Source: Rhizobium cauense (GTDB taxonomy: Bacteria; Pseudomonadota; Alphaproteobacteria; Rhizobiales; Rhizobiaceae). From it: a stretch of 64,000 nt of DNA. The DNA is taken from the NCBI RefSeq assembly GCF_019511525.1, contig NZ_JAEUAT010000004.1, positions 248,001 to 312,000 of the forward strand, in the 5' to 3' direction. Position numbers and translations under genes: made by a program. Under the pieces are notes generated by a model that made no database searches, was not told where the DNA came from, and saw nothing but the letters and a program-made list of their open reading frames with translations. Positions 32,804-42,278 of the stretch are shown piece after piece (within the stretch, counting starts at the first letter, position 1; each line of letters opens with the position of its first letter).

Positions 32804-33853
32804 ATGCAGGAAATTCAATTGAAGTCGATGGTCGCGAAGGCGAGAGAATGTATAGCTGACAGCGAGCGTGCCGGCGTGGAGCGGAGTTCCGAGGGCCTTG
32901 AAAAGGGACGCTTTGTGCTTTTCCATGCAGCGATGTCGTTTTGTTCACAGAAGGTGCGAGCGACCCTATCGCAGCGAGGCGTAGCTTACGAGTCTAACGA
33001 GATGCTCATACTCGCGAGCCGTAACCAAGAAGGTAAACTGATTGCAGCAGAAAATTACGGTCCTGACTATGTCCGACTAAGACGCCTCGGCCAGGCTGCC
33101 GGTTCTGGAGTGCTTGCGGACGCTTACTCCGGAGTGTCGTCAGTATCGAGTTGCGGCTTGGATGCATGCGCTGTGCCGACCTTGGTCGACCTCAAGACCG
33201 GAGAGGTGATCGTAGACTCTTTACGCATTTGCATTCATATCGATGCGGCCATTCCGGGGGCGGGTTCGCTAATGCCGAAGGTGCAGGAAGACAGACAGAA
33301 GGTGCTTCGCCAATTGGAGGCAGTCGATCTCACGCCGCATCCTGGGCTCCTGTATGGCTTCCATCCGGACAGTGACCGGCGTCCAGCACTAATCAAGGAC
33401 GGTATGAGGACCGTCTACGACGAAAAGATCGAAGCGCTTAACGCACTCATTTCCAGCAATTCGGACGACCCGGCGCTCATTCAGGCTTACCGAGCCAAAA
33501 TATCGAAGGAGAGTGGCGGCAAGACGCTGCAGTTCGACGCGGCCTTCCAGAAAATCCTCCGGACTTCCACGCGTGACCGGCTTGTAGAGCTTAACCACGA
33601 CCTTGAGCGGAGCACAACAGATTGGTTGTGCTCCGATAGCCTCAGTCTCGCTGATATCTTCTGGGCTGTCAGTTTGGTAAGGCTCCGTTATCTGGGCCTG
33701 GCTGTGCTTTGGGAGGATTTGCCTCTCGTCGAGGCCTACTTCCGAATGGTCACATCCTTGCAGTCCGTTCGCGAAGAAGTCGTGTCTGCGACAATTGCTT
33801 CGATGCCACCCTCGGCATACTTGGCTACCGATGTTTTGGAGCGAGCTTTTTGA
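32804..33853 (+). CDS. GST-superfamily protein resembling 2,5-dichlorohydroquinone reductive dechlorinase LinD
   Basis: The ATG at 32804 after AGGGGAT gives 349 residues, near LinD (about 346) and much longer than ordinary GSTs. The N-terminal thioredoxin domain has FVLFHAAMSFCSQKVRATL with the putative catalytic Cys47, and a cis-Pro in CAVPTLVDLKTGEVIVDS. The middle reads LTPHPGLLYGFHPDSDRRP and the C-terminal helical domain SLSLADIFWAVSLVRLRYLG. From memory, LinD shares these blocks. LinD removes chlorine from chlorohydroquinones with glutathione. That would feed the dioxygenase encoded at 2984, but the gene lies 29 kb away. Activity is inferred. Confidence 0.8.
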   Translation: MQEIQLKSMVAKARECIADSERAGVERSSEGLEKGRFVLFHAAMSFCSQKVRATLSQRGVAYESNEMLILASRNQEGKLIAAENYGPDYVRLRRLGQAAGSGVLADAYSGVSSVSSCGLDACAVPTLVDLKTGEVIVDSLRICIHIDAAIPGAGSLMPKVQEDRQKVLRQLEAVDLTPHPGLLYGFHPDSDRRPALIKDGMRTVYDEKIEALNALISSNSDDPALIQAYRAKISKESGGKTLQFDAAFQKILRTSTRDRLVELNHDLERSTTDWLCSDSLSLADIFWAVSLVRLRYLGLAVLWEDLPLVEAYFRMVTSLQSVREEVVSATIASMPPSAYLATDVLERAF

Positions 33854-33993
33854 TCGTCGGGTCTGGAGGACGCGATGGCGTCAACGTAAACCATTGTTTG
33901 GCTCACGCGATCAGCGAATTGCTGGTTAAATTTCGAGATCGCTTGGTAATTGGTCGCCCAGTCCAAGCATCTTGATCTCGAAAGGACAAGCCC

Positions 33994-34560
33994 TTGACCG
34001 ATAACGCGACGCAGACTCTGTCCATCGACACCAACCCTCACAAGATTGTCGCGGGCCGCTATCTGGTCGATCCGATCCACACCCGGGTGCTCTTCAAAGT
34101 GCGGCATTTTGGTGTAAGCAATTACTGGGGAGAGTTTCTGAGCCCGGTAGGCTGGCTCGAAATAGACCCCGACTACCCAGAAAACACCTCGCTCGAGGTC
34201 AGTGTGCCAACCGCGCAAATCAAAACCAACAGCATACACCTCGACGAGGAGCTAAGGAGTGGCGAGTGGTTCGACGCGGACAGCTTTCCTAGCATCACGT
34301 TGACCGGGCGCGGACTCAAGATGCTTAGCGACGCTCGCGCCGTATTCGAGGGCTATTTCACGTTGCATGGTGTTGCCAGACAGGTAGCCTTTGGAGTTGA
34401 TTTCATCGGAGGGGGACGAAACCCGTTTAAGGGTGGACCGACAATTGGATTCGAAGCCACGGCGGTAATCAGTCGAACGGAGTTCGGTGTCAGTGCCAAA
34501 TATCCGATCGTTGGGGACAGGGTTGAGATCATTGTTAGCGCGGCCTTCGACTTTGCTTGA
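33994..34560 (+). CDS. YceI-family protein without signal peptide
   Basis: 188 residues from a TTG start at 33994 that follows AAAGGACAAG. The lipocalin-like YceI fold is shown by YLVDPIHTRVLFKVRHFG, HLDEELRSGEWFDADSFPSI and FTLHGVARQVAFGV. Most YceI proteins are periplasmic and bind isoprenoid quinones; this one lacks a leader and should be cytosolic. It is downstream of the LinD-like gene after 140 bp. A link to quinone handling is attractive but only inferred. Confidence 0.9.
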   Translation: MTDNATQTLSIDTNPHKIVAGRYLVDPIHTRVLFKVRHFGVSNYWGEFLSPVGWLEIDPDYPENTSLEVSVPTAQIKTNSIHLDEELRSGEWFDADSFPSITLTGRGLKMLSDARAVFEGYFTLHGVARQVAFGVDFIGGGRNPFKGGPTIGFEATAVISRTEFGVSAKYPIVGDRVEIIVSAAFDFA

Positions 34561-34844
34561 ACCCGAAAACGGTCGCGTTTGCTTCCACGGGCGCTGAATG
34601 CTCGGCTGTAGAGCCGAGCGACTGCGCATCGGACAAATCTAGTTAAAGTGCGCGCGAAGGCGTCTCGCCGGTAGTTTGCGACGGCGCTACAGGCAAGGTC
34701 GCGATTCCGCTCCAAGGGCGCGTCGATCTTCGAGTCCATATCGCATGGTAGGTAGATGCCTTGGGAGGGATGGACGTCTCAGAGTGCGAGATCGCGTTCG
34801 CGCCGAGCGGTCAAAAAGCTCGGTACCATCATGGTTTGGGGCAG

Positions 34845-35222
34845 CTAGTCAGCCTGCAGAGTGACCCACGGGTATCGCAGGTGGCCATACACGACCTTCT
34901 CAGGCTGAAGGTCAGAAGGATCTTCGAAGCAACCTAAACCAATGGCCGTCAGGCCGGGGTAGGCGTTTGGCATCCAATAGACGGTCGTGCCGCAGGATGG
35001 GCAGAATTTGAATGTTACATTGTGCCCACTATCGCCAGCCCGTGTATATGCTCGTCCTTCGCCGAAGCATTGCACATTCTCTGAGTTAAACAGGACAGCC
35101 ACACCGAAGGCGGAGCCAGTGCGACGCTGGCAAGATTGGCAATGGCAGAGGACGACCATGGCTGGCGATCCATTCGTAGTTGCCGTCAGTTCACCACAGC
35201 AGCACGCCGCCAATCTTCTCAT
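34845..35222 (-). CDS. GFA (glutathione-dependent formaldehyde-activating enzyme/CENP-V) family protein
   Basis: 125 residues with the zinc ligands of the GFA fold: CCCGELTATTNG, LCHCQSCQRRTGSAFGVAV and FKFCPSCGTTVYW. Family members bind zinc and possibly glutathione adducts; few have proven activity. GAGG lies ten bases before the ATG. It is a single gene on the reverse strand, convergent with the YceI gene across 284 bp without a gene. Confidence 0.92.
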   Translation of the reverse strand: MRRLAACCCGELTATTNGSPAMVVLCHCQSCQRRTGSAFGVAVLFNSENVQCFGEGRAYTRAGDSGHNVTFKFCPSCGTTVYWMPNAYPGLTAIGLGCFEDPSDLQPEKVVYGHLRYPWVTLQAD

Positions 35223-35467
35223 CTCACGTCAACCTCGTAGGCCCGGGGAGGGGTCGTGTTTTCCACTTTTGGCCGGCTAGTTGAACCTAAACGCAGGTGT
35301 ATGCAGCTGGCCCGAACGGAGAATGGATGTCCGGCTATTGCCGGACATCCGCGCTTGCATTGAATTTAGGACAGCTACTGCTGCCGCAAATGCCACCGCA
35401 TTTTCCTCGTTTCGCAGGTGTCATCGCTGCGGCGACCGGCATTGTTTCCGCGGAAACGCCGTTATCC

Positions 35468-36430
35468 TTAGTAGTCCCAGAATACCGGGACCCAACGGAA
35501 AACCTCACCGGCGACGGCAACACGGCCGAGGGACGGGAAGGGCAGGTGGGTTGCGACGAGGAGCTCGCCAGTTCCTGCGAGTTTGCGGAGGAGATCAATG
35601 CGGACACGTGCGGCCTCCTCAGGGTCGTGTTCAAAACCATTGTGCCAATTGGGCTGGTCAAAGCCGACCGCAAAGATCGCGTCGCCGGCGAAGGTTAGGG
35701 CCTCGTCCCCCGATGCAACACGGATGATTGAGTGACCCGGGGTGTGACCACCGGTTCGGTGGGCAACGACTCCCGGCGCGACTTCGACTTGGTCATCAAA
35801 CGGCACCAGATTTGCTCTATACTGCGCCAAAAAGCTCTTGGCGGTCGCCTTGAGCGCGTCCGGGAACCCTTCTGGCATCTTCGTCTTGGTGAAGTCCGGC
35901 GACTCCCAAAACGCTACCTCGGCGGCTGCGACATGGATGCGAAGATTTGGATGCAAACGCTCCTTGATGCCTTCGACTAGCAGGCCACCAACGTGGTCCA
36001 TATGCATGTGGGTCAGAACGATATCGGTGACGGAAGCGAGTTCGATGTCTGCGTGCTGAAGGCGCTGGAGCAACTGTCCCGCGCGCGGCAGGTTGAGGTC
36101 GGGATCAAGGCCCAATCCCGCATCCAGAAGGACGGTTTGCGAACCACTACGAACGACCACTGCGTTCAATGGCCAGTCGAACGCATCCGGCGGAAGAAAC
36201 TGGTCGACCATCCAGTTGGCGCGAACAGTAGGGTCGGCATTATGCCCCATCATCACCGTCGGCAGTGGCAAGACGCCGTCGCTGACAACCATCACGTCGA
36301 TGTCGCCGATCTTGACCGCGTATCGCGAGGGAACCAGTTCCTCAGCACCCTTCTTGCCGGTATGGAACGCACTTTCGGGCGGAACCTGCAGCTGTCGGAC
36401 GGGTGACGGGTGATTTGACGGTTGCGACAT
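35468..36430 (-). CDS. Metallo-beta-lactamase-fold hydrolase (paralogue A)
   Basis: The ATG at 36430 follows AAAGGAG and gives 320 residues. An upstream in-frame start exists at 36514 but lacks a ribosome site. The zinc-binding signature LTHMHMDHVGG, GGHTPGHS and FAGDAIF are present, and the protein ends RWVPVFWDY. The style matches cytosolic AHL-lactonase-like/UlaG-type hydrolases. No leader peptide. It is divergent from a close paralogue at 36800, with near identical segments such as ELVPSRYAVK and NGFEHDPEEA. Substrate unknown. Confidence 0.92.
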   Translation of the reverse strand: MSQPSNHPSPVRQLQVPPESAFHTGKKGAEELVPSRYAVKIGDIDVMVVSDGVLPLPTVMMGHNADPTVRANWMVDQFLPPDAFDWPLNAVVVRSGSQTVLLDAGLGLDPDLNLPRAGQLLQRLQHADIELASVTDIVLTHMHMDHVGGLLVEGIKERLHPNLRIHVAAAEVAFWESPDFTKTKMPEGFPDALKATAKSFLAQYRANLVPFDDQVEVAPGVVAHRTGGHTPGHSIIRVASGDEALTFAGDAIFAVGFDQPNWHNGFEHDPEEAARVRIDLLRKLAGTGELLVATHLPFPSLGRVAVAGEVFRWVPVFWDY

Positions 36431-36799
36431 TTCGCACTCCTTTGTTTTGGAATAATGGTCACCGTCAACGAGCACTTGATTTCGAACCAACTGCATCGTG
36501 CGTTTGTATCGCAAGGCCCGTTGCGTGACACCTCGAGAAGCTAGCTTTGTGGGTCGCGGTTGGTAACCAAACTTTAGTTTGGGAGGACCGTGCCGTGCAG
36601 CGTCTGTGTGCGCGGTTCCAAGTGAGTCCCGTTGCAGACCCCGACGCCGGACCGGGGATACCAGCTATACCCAAACCTGTGTTTAGCTTCGGTCATATCT
36701 GTCAGTCGAATAGAAAGACGCGGCCGCTTTTGGATTTTCCCCGTGTGGGTACATGCCCCGATTGCGGCATCTGGCTAGGAAATATCAAAGGAGATCAAT
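36431..36799. other. Divergent promoter region between MBL paralogues
   Basis: 369 bases with no convincing gene. It contains two abutting palindromes at 36560-36582 and must drive both paralogues. Nothing else is evident. Confidence 0.5.
36560..36582. promoter_or_regulatory. Abutting palindromes, candidate operator
   Basis: TTGGTAACCAA (36560-36570, palindrome around a central A) overlaps CCAAACTTTAGTTTGG (36567-36582, arms CCAAACT/AGTTTGG). Nested dyads of this sort are typical of TetR or MarR operators. No such regulator is encoded next to it. Confidence 0.45.
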
Positions 36800-37717
36800 A
36801 TGGAAACCGAAGTCTCAACCCGTCCCCGTACGCAATTGGATGAGCTGGTTCCGTCTCGTTATGCGGTCAAGGTCGGTGACATCGAAGTTATAGTTATCAG
36901 TGATGGCGTGCTTGCCCCACCGGCAGAGTCAATGGCGACAAACGCTGACACCAAGAGCCTTAACGCCTGGCTTGATGATAGGCTTCTCGCGCACGATACG
37001 TTTGGCTGGGCGCTCAACGCAGTCGTTGTCAAAACACCAAAGCAGACGATCCTGATCGACAGCGGTCTCGGGGAAGAATACCCGGATTTTCCGCGCGCAG
37101 GACACATGATCCAGCGAATGGAGGCAGCGGGTGTCGAATTAGGCTCGGTAACCGACGTTGTCCTAACCCACATGCATTTCGACCATGTTGGGGGCCTGCT
37201 AGCTCACGGGGTAAAGCAGCAGCTCCGTCCGGACCTGCGGGTGCATCTTTCCGCCCTTGAAGCGAAATTCTGGGAGCAGGAGCAGCCCGATTTCTCCAAG
37301 ACCGCGATGCCACCAGCTCTCGCAGATCTAGCTCGCAAAGCGTCGAAGGAGTTCCTGAAGGAGTATTCGGGCTATTTGCGACTCTTTGAGCAGGAAGCTG
37401 AAGTCGCGGATGGTGTCACCGTGAGCGTGACGGGCGGTCACACTCCCGGTCATAGCGTCGTTCGGGTGAAATCCGGGAACGATAGATTGATGTTCGGAGG
37501 CGATGCAATCTTTCCCGTCTCGTTTGACCATCCAGAATGGCATAATGGATTCGAGCATGATCCGGAGGAAGCAACGCGGGTCAGGTTACGGCTTATGGCG
37601 GAATTGGCAGCGTCGGGCTCGTGGCTTGTCTCGACTCATATGCCGTTTCCATCAGTGGGCCGGGTGGTCGCTGCGGGAGACTTGTATCGTTGGGTTCCGG
37701 TCCAATGGGACTATTAA
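36800..37717 (+). CDS. Metallo-beta-lactamase-fold hydrolase (paralogue B)
   Basis: 305 residues; AAAGGAG precedes the ATG. Zinc ligands are in LTHMHFDHVGG, GGHTPGHS and FGGDAIF, and the C-terminus RWVPVQWDY mirrors paralogue A. The two are clearly duplicates arranged head to head, differing mainly at the N-terminus and in the loop between residues 60 and 85. Possible substrates are lactones (AHLs, dienelactones) or thioesters. Nothing in the sequence decides between them. Confidence 0.92.
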   Translation: METEVSTRPRTQLDELVPSRYAVKVGDIEVIVISDGVLAPPAESMATNADTKSLNAWLDDRLLAHDTFGWALNAVVVKTPKQTILIDSGLGEEYPDFPRAGHMIQRMEAAGVELGSVTDVVLTHMHFDHVGGLLAHGVKQQLRPDLRVHLSALEAKFWEQEQPDFSKTAMPPALADLARKASKEFLKEYSGYLRLFEQEAEVADGVTVSVTGGHTPGHSVVRVKSGNDRLMFGGDAIFPVSFDHPEWHNGFEHDPEEATRVRLRLMAELAASGSWLVSTHMPFPSVGRVVAAGDLYRWVPVQWDY

Positions 37718-38106
37718 ATCGAGCATCGCGCCTCGATGTTGCGATGACCGTGCAAATATCCTCTTCGTAGAGGTGTGAACTCAGACTTGACGGGTAACAA
37801 GTTGGGGCCACGGCCGCCTGCTCCCGTCAAGCTATGCGTATGATGGCATCAGTTCCCGCGTCCAAGCAGGTGGTCTGCGGCGAGGTCCCGGTTCGCCGGC
37901 TCCCTTTGTCTCCAGCCGATAGCAAAACTCCTTTTTGCGTTTCACCAATGTCGAGTCTTTGGCAGATCGAATTGCGCTGGGACGGCGCGAGGCCGCTATC
38001 AACAGGGGACGGGACTAACCATCGTATAGCTCAGATATCGACAGTGGATTGCATAGCGTAAGCCAGCCGCTCGTTCGTCAAGGCGGCGCTAAACAGGAGA
38101 TACAAA
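37718..38106. other. Gap before the secreted cupin gene
   Basis: About 390 bases without a gene I can support. It should contain the promoter of the cupin gene. A short ORF at 37834-38061 has no family resemblance. Confidence 0.45.
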
Positions 38107-38517
38107 ATGCTTCGCATCCTTACCACCGCCGCCATCGCGATGTCCTTGGCTATGCCCGCGATCGCGGCAGACAAGCCGCATCGCGCAAAGATAACTGTTG
38201 TTTTCGATCATGTTCTTCCAAACGTACCGGGCAAGAGCTTACGAGGTGTCTTGGTCGAATACGGCCCAGGCGGATCCAATCCGTCACACACACACGCCAA
38301 GAGCGCCTTTATCTACGCCACCGTCCTCGAAGGGAGCATTAAGAGCGCCGTGAACGATGACGAACCAAAAGTATACAAAAAGGGTGAGCATTGGATAGAA
38401 TCGCCGGGCGATCATCACAAGATTAGCGCCAACGCTAGCGAGACCGAACCCGCAAAACTGCTCGCCGTGTTTGTCGTTGATACGAAGGAAACGGAGCTGA
38501 CGACCCCGGACAAATAG
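38107..38517 (+). CDS. Secreted small cupin protein
   Basis: 136 residues. A signal peptide MLRILTTAAIAMSLAMPAIA is followed by a cleavable AxA site. The cupin core is visible as GPGGSNPSHTHAKSAFIYATV (His-x-His metal ligands), EGSIKSAV and the second motif GDHHKISANAS. It should be a periplasmic metal-binding beta-barrel. AGGAG lies before the ATG and a hairpin terminator after the stop, so it is monocistronic. Function unknown. Confidence 0.9.
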   Translation: MLRILTTAAIAMSLAMPAIAADKPHRAKITVVFDHVLPNVPGKSLRGVLVEYGPGGSNPSHTHAKSAFIYATVLEGSIKSAVNDDEPKVYKKGEHWIESPGDHHKISANASETEPAKLLAVFVVDTKETELTTPDK

Positions 38518-38524
38518 TTGCTAA

Positions 38525-38555
38525 GGTAGAGCAGTGCCGTCATCGCTGCTCTACC
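38525..38555 (+). terminator. Terminator-like hairpin after the cupin gene
   Basis: A perfect 10-bp stem GGTAGAGCAG/CTGCTCTACC with an 11-nt loop lies seven bases after the cupin stop codon. Confidence 0.6.
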
Positions 38556-38733
38556 AAACTGGGCATGAGTGTATGAGAATCTGGAACACCTTTCCTCGGT
38601 TCGATCAGCTCAACAGACGGGGACCGTCGTCGATCGAGAAATAGCTAAGCAATTCTTCGTCTGAACGGACCGGCGTCGGTGCGAGGACGTATGATCTTGC
38701 CGCTGTGGAGGAAATGGTTTGGTCGCGTGGGCG

Positions 38734-40914
38734 CTACTGAATAAAAGACAGGCCCGGCTGTTCGGCGATCGGCAAAGTAAACACGAAGACCGCGCCATGT
38801 GGCACGTTGCTCTCGACCCACAATCGGCCCCCATGTGAGGTTATGATTGACCTGCATATCGCGAGCCCCATCCCCATGCCATGCCCCTTAGTCGTATAGA
38901 AGGGCTCGAATATTTTCGATGGGGTCTCTACGCCTGGACCCGAGTCGCTGATGGCTATTTGAATTGCATCATCAACACGGTGTATCCGAATGCCAAGGCT
39001 TCTAGTATCGGAGTTCGGGCCGATTGCCTCTATGCCGTTCCTCATAAGGTTGATAATCGCCTGTTGTATCTGAATCCTGTCGAGCTGGAGAGCGGGCAGG
39101 TCACGATCAATTTCGATCTCCAGCGTCACGCCATGGCGCAGGAGTTCTTCGGCTAGCAGGTCGCGGGCTTCCCCAACAATGCGGCTGATACTACTCGGCT
39201 CGCGCGCATCGCCCGAGTGAGCAAACAGGGCGCGGATACGGCTGATAATATCGGTCGCCGCGTTCCCGCTTCGGATGATACGTTGCAGTGCCTGCCGGGC
39301 TCGATCCAGGTTTGGCGGATCAAGCGCAAGCCATTCCTTGCAGGCTTCGGAGCTTGACAGCAACGCGGCCAGAGGCTGAGCAACTTCATGTGCGATTGAT
39401 GCGGACAACTCCGCTAGATTTGCGGCTTGGGTCGCTTTGGCTAGATCCTCGTGCGCGAGACGCAGTTCCTCCTGTGCAATGACCTGATCGTGGATGTCTA
39501 GCGAAACAGCGTACCACTCCACGATGGTTCCGCTCGCGTCTCGTATCGGCTCCGCACGACTGTCCATCCACCGAAAATTTCGGTCCGCGCCACGGACCCG
39601 ATAGCGTATTGCGATTCGATCGCCGAGTTCCGCGCCTTGACGAAGAGCCGACGTCAGCCTCACAGCGTCATCGGGATGTATGGCGCTTCGCATGGCCGCG
39701 AGGGTCGCCTCGGAGTGCTCAATGTACTGGTCATCCAGCGCAAAATAGTCCAGCGTAGCTTTGCTGAGGAATGTCGGCTTCCCCTCGTGACTTAAACGCA
39801 TGATATGCACTGGGACCATATTCACGAGCTGTGACAGTTCTTGTTCACGCACGCGCAAGGCGGCTTCGGTTTGTTTGTAGACGGTGATGTCAATCGACAT
39901 TCCGTACCACCCAGTAATATGACCGTCGCGATCCCGGGTTGGCCTCATGGCGACCCGGTGCCAGCCGTATTCGCCGGTGGAAACGCGCCTCAGCCGATAC
40001 TCATTATTCCAATGATCTCCTACCCGTAGACTATGGCGAAGAGAGGCAGCCACTCGTTCGTACTCGTCGGGGTGGAATATGTGCTTCCAGCCCAGATCTC
40101 CGCCGTCGAGAAAATCCAGATCAGTAAGCTGTTTGTTCATTTCCTCAAGCGTTTGGCCAATCGTCGTCTGGGCGTTGGGTGTCGCATAGGTAAAGCGGCC
40201 AGTCGTGTCCATCGCCCATCCCGTTCCGAATATCGTCTCGAGTATGAGTGCGGTTCGTGTGGCTTCAGCCGTTTCGCCGATCGCGTTGGTTGTGGACCAA
40301 GGCAGATGTTGGGCCGAGATTTTTGCAGGGGTGTCATCGGCGATCGAGTAACCTGGCTCGGCCCTGAGTTCGGTCCAGCTGTAACTGCCATCGGGTTGAA
40401 GCTGCCTGTAGCGTACAATCTGTGGGAATCCGCTCCAGAAAGCACGTGACGATGCGTGGCTTGCGATGTCTCTGTCATCGGGATGGACGGTGCTGAGGAA
40501 TTGTGCGTCTAGCAGGGATGGATGCTGGCTGACGGCGTCCCGCGATGCACCGCCAATTTGCGACGGAGACTGTGACGGACGGTTGAACCTGGTAATAAGG
40601 ACGCATCCCAGGGCTACAGCAGAAAACGTCGCCCACGATACCGCCAAGGTGCCTATCCCGCCATGATTGACAGAAGCGACAACCACCGCGCCCGCTAACA
40701 TCAAGGCCAGCACCCAGCACGCAAAGAACAGGACTTTTCGATCAAAGAAGTGTGCCAACGCAACGATTGGCAACAACAGCCCCATCGGGCTCGAGCTAAG
40801 CCAATACAGGAAGCTGCCGGCTATGAAAGAGGCGACCAAGATGGCCAGGCGTGGGAAGGCAAGTCTCTGTGTCATCGCCGCGTCATCCGTCACGATCTCC
40901 GCGATCTTGTCCAC
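38734..40914 (-). CDS. Membrane-bound multi-PAS sensor histidine kinase
   Basis: 726 residues from a GTG at 40914; an ATG at 40875 (MTQRLAFPRLAILVASF) is an equally likely start. Three or four hydrophobic helices span about 18-108. PAS repeats follow (about 125-200, 228-355, 360-480), each ending in a PAC motif such as ITGWYGMSIDI and VEWYAVSLDI. The H-box SASIAHEVAQPLAALLSSSE is near residue 508, then QIQQAIINLMRNGIEA, DSGPGVET and GMGMGLAICRSIITSHGG. It is a close paralogue of the kinase at 19323. No cognate regulator is adjacent. Confidence 0.92.
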   Translation of the reverse strand: MDKIAEIVTDDAAMTQRLAFPRLAILVASFIAGSFLYWLSSSPMGLLLPIVALAHFFDRKVLFFACWVLALMLAGAVVVASVNHGGIGTLAVSWATFSAVALGCVLITRFNRPSQSPSQIGGASRDAVSQHPSLLDAQFLSTVHPDDRDIASHASSRAFWSGFPQIVRYRQLQPDGSYSWTELRAEPGYSIADDTPAKISAQHLPWSTTNAIGETAEATRTALILETIFGTGWAMDTTGRFTYATPNAQTTIGQTLEEMNKQLTDLDFLDGGDLGWKHIFHPDEYERVAASLRHSLRVGDHWNNEYRLRRVSTGEYGWHRVAMRPTRDRDGHITGWYGMSIDITVYKQTEAALRVREQELSQLVNMVPVHIMRLSHEGKPTFLSKATLDYFALDDQYIEHSEATLAAMRSAIHPDDAVRLTSALRQGAELGDRIAIRYRVRGADRNFRWMDSRAEPIRDASGTIVEWYAVSLDIHDQVIAQEELRLAHEDLAKATQAANLAELSASIAHEVAQPLAALLSSSEACKEWLALDPPNLDRARQALQRIIRSGNAATDIISRIRALFAHSGDAREPSSISRIVGEARDLLAEELLRHGVTLEIEIDRDLPALQLDRIQIQQAIINLMRNGIEAIGPNSDTRSLGIRIHRVDDAIQIAISDSGPGVETPSKIFEPFYTTKGHGMGMGLAICRSIITSHGGRLWVESNVPHGAVFVFTLPIAEQPGLSFIQ

Positions 40915-41057
40915 AACAAGAATTGGCGGTCGGGTGCTGCTTTATGTCGCCCCGCGGGAAACCCGGTCGTTCACGGCCTGCAGAGTTCACGATCTACTAT
41001 CGAAATTCTATACATTGACCATTAGGGGGCGGTGGGGCGAATGTCCATCGCTGACTG

Positions 41058-42278
41058 TCATTTCGCAATGGCGCGTGCGTCGCGGGATATGAAAGTGAGA
41101 AGAAAGATGCCCACGACTAGGGCCAGCGAACCCCAAATAGGGGCGTCGTGGTTAGCCTGATAAAGCGTGGTACCAAGCACCGGGCCGATCGCGGAGCCTA
41201 GCCCGCGCGCCGCCATGTTGATTCCTCCGATTTTTCCCTGCGCTCCCCGTCCGCCGAGGAGACTTATCGCCCCTAAGACTGCCGGTGCCAAGAATCCTAC
41301 AGCGAAGCCAATAACGGCCATCGAAAAGCACATCGCCAATATGTCGTGGGCAAACAGAAGCATTGCCAACCCGATGAAAATGCCTCCACTGCCAGCGCGC
41401 AGCATCACGCGAGGGCGCTTCAAATTGCACACCGCAATCAAAACTTGTGCGAAACAAACGGCTAAAACACCGGCAGTGAGCACAAGCCCGGTTTGGGCGG
41501 CGGCGGTGCCTCCGTCCATCCCAAATCGATCCATAAGTCGGAGTGCAAAAATCGGCGGAACGGTTGTATAGCACGTGAAGCCAACAAGGGTTATCGCCAG
41601 ATAGGGCCAGATATTGGGGAGAGGCAGTGTCGTTTCCTCGCGTGGTAGCGCGGCGCGAGGGAGGGCGTCTGGTAGGTACGCCAGTACCATCAGGAACGCA
41701 ATTATGCCGAGCGCCGAGATTATGACAAAGCCGGAGGCCACCCCCAGCATGCCCGTGAGCCATAGTAAAAAGGAACCGCTTAGGGTCCCAAAGCTGATGG
41801 CGGCGCTCAAGCCGCCCATAGCGCGAACCCGTTGCGAAGGCTGAGTGAAATCCGCCATGTAACCTTGTGCCACTGGGATCAGAGCTGCACCGAAGACCGC
41901 TTGGATCAGGCGAGCAACGCTAAGCACAATCCCCGACAGGGCTGCCGACAGCACCACGGGCTGTCCCGTAACGACCGCCATTACCGCTGGCCCTAACGCA
42001 ACCATCGGGACGGCCCAAAGAATCAGCTTCCGACGGCTCCATATTTCGGAGGCGTAGCCCCACCCCGGTGCGGCGATGACGCCGATCAGAGCCCCGAGGC
42101 CAAGAATCAACCCAACCTCGACTTCAGTCAATCCTAGCTGCCGCCCTGCAACTGCTAGTCCCCCGGTCATAAAGCCGTTAGCGGAAGTGTATATGACGAC
42201 GCCAGATAAGGCGGCCGCTATTTCTATTTTGGGTCGAGCCTGCGTGGGCTCTGGGGTCGGATATTCGATTGTGGCCAT
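41058..42278 (-). CDS. MFS transporter, DHA1-like
   Basis: 406 residues from the ATG at 42278, preceded by a GTG codon at 42281. About twelve hydrophobic helices are visible. The MFS loop motif appears degenerate (GYASEIWSRRKLILW) between helices 2 and 3, and MNLLAR-like sequence is absent. Drug/metabolite exporters of this group are proton driven. It lies between a kinase gene and the exported MBL gene, all on the reverse strand, without tight coupling. Substrate unknown. Confidence 0.88.
   Translation of the reverse strand: MATIEYPTPEPTQARPKIEIAAALSGVVIYTSANGFMTGGLAVAGRQLGLTEVEVGLILGLGALIGVIAAPGWGYASEIWSRRKLILWAVPMVALGPAVMAVVTGQPVVLSAALSGIVLSVARLIQAVFGAALIPVAQGYMADFTQPSQRVRAMGGLSAAISFGTLSGSFLLWLTGMLGVASGFVIISALGIIAFLMVLAYLPDALPRAALPREETTLPLPNIWPYLAITLVGFTCYTTVPPIFALRLMDRFGMDGGTAAAQTGLVLTAGVLAVCFAQVLIAVCNLKRPRVMLRAGSGGIFIGLAMLLFAHDILAMCFSMAVIGFAVGFLAPAVLGAISLLGGRGAQGKIGGINMAARGLGSAIGPVLGTTLYQANHDAPIWGSLALVVGIFLLTFISRDARAIAK

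Noticed and set aside
31041-38555. Idea that the several strong hairpins form a dispersed repeat family
   Set aside because: The stems differ in sequence from one another and each lies just after a stop codon, so terminators explain them.
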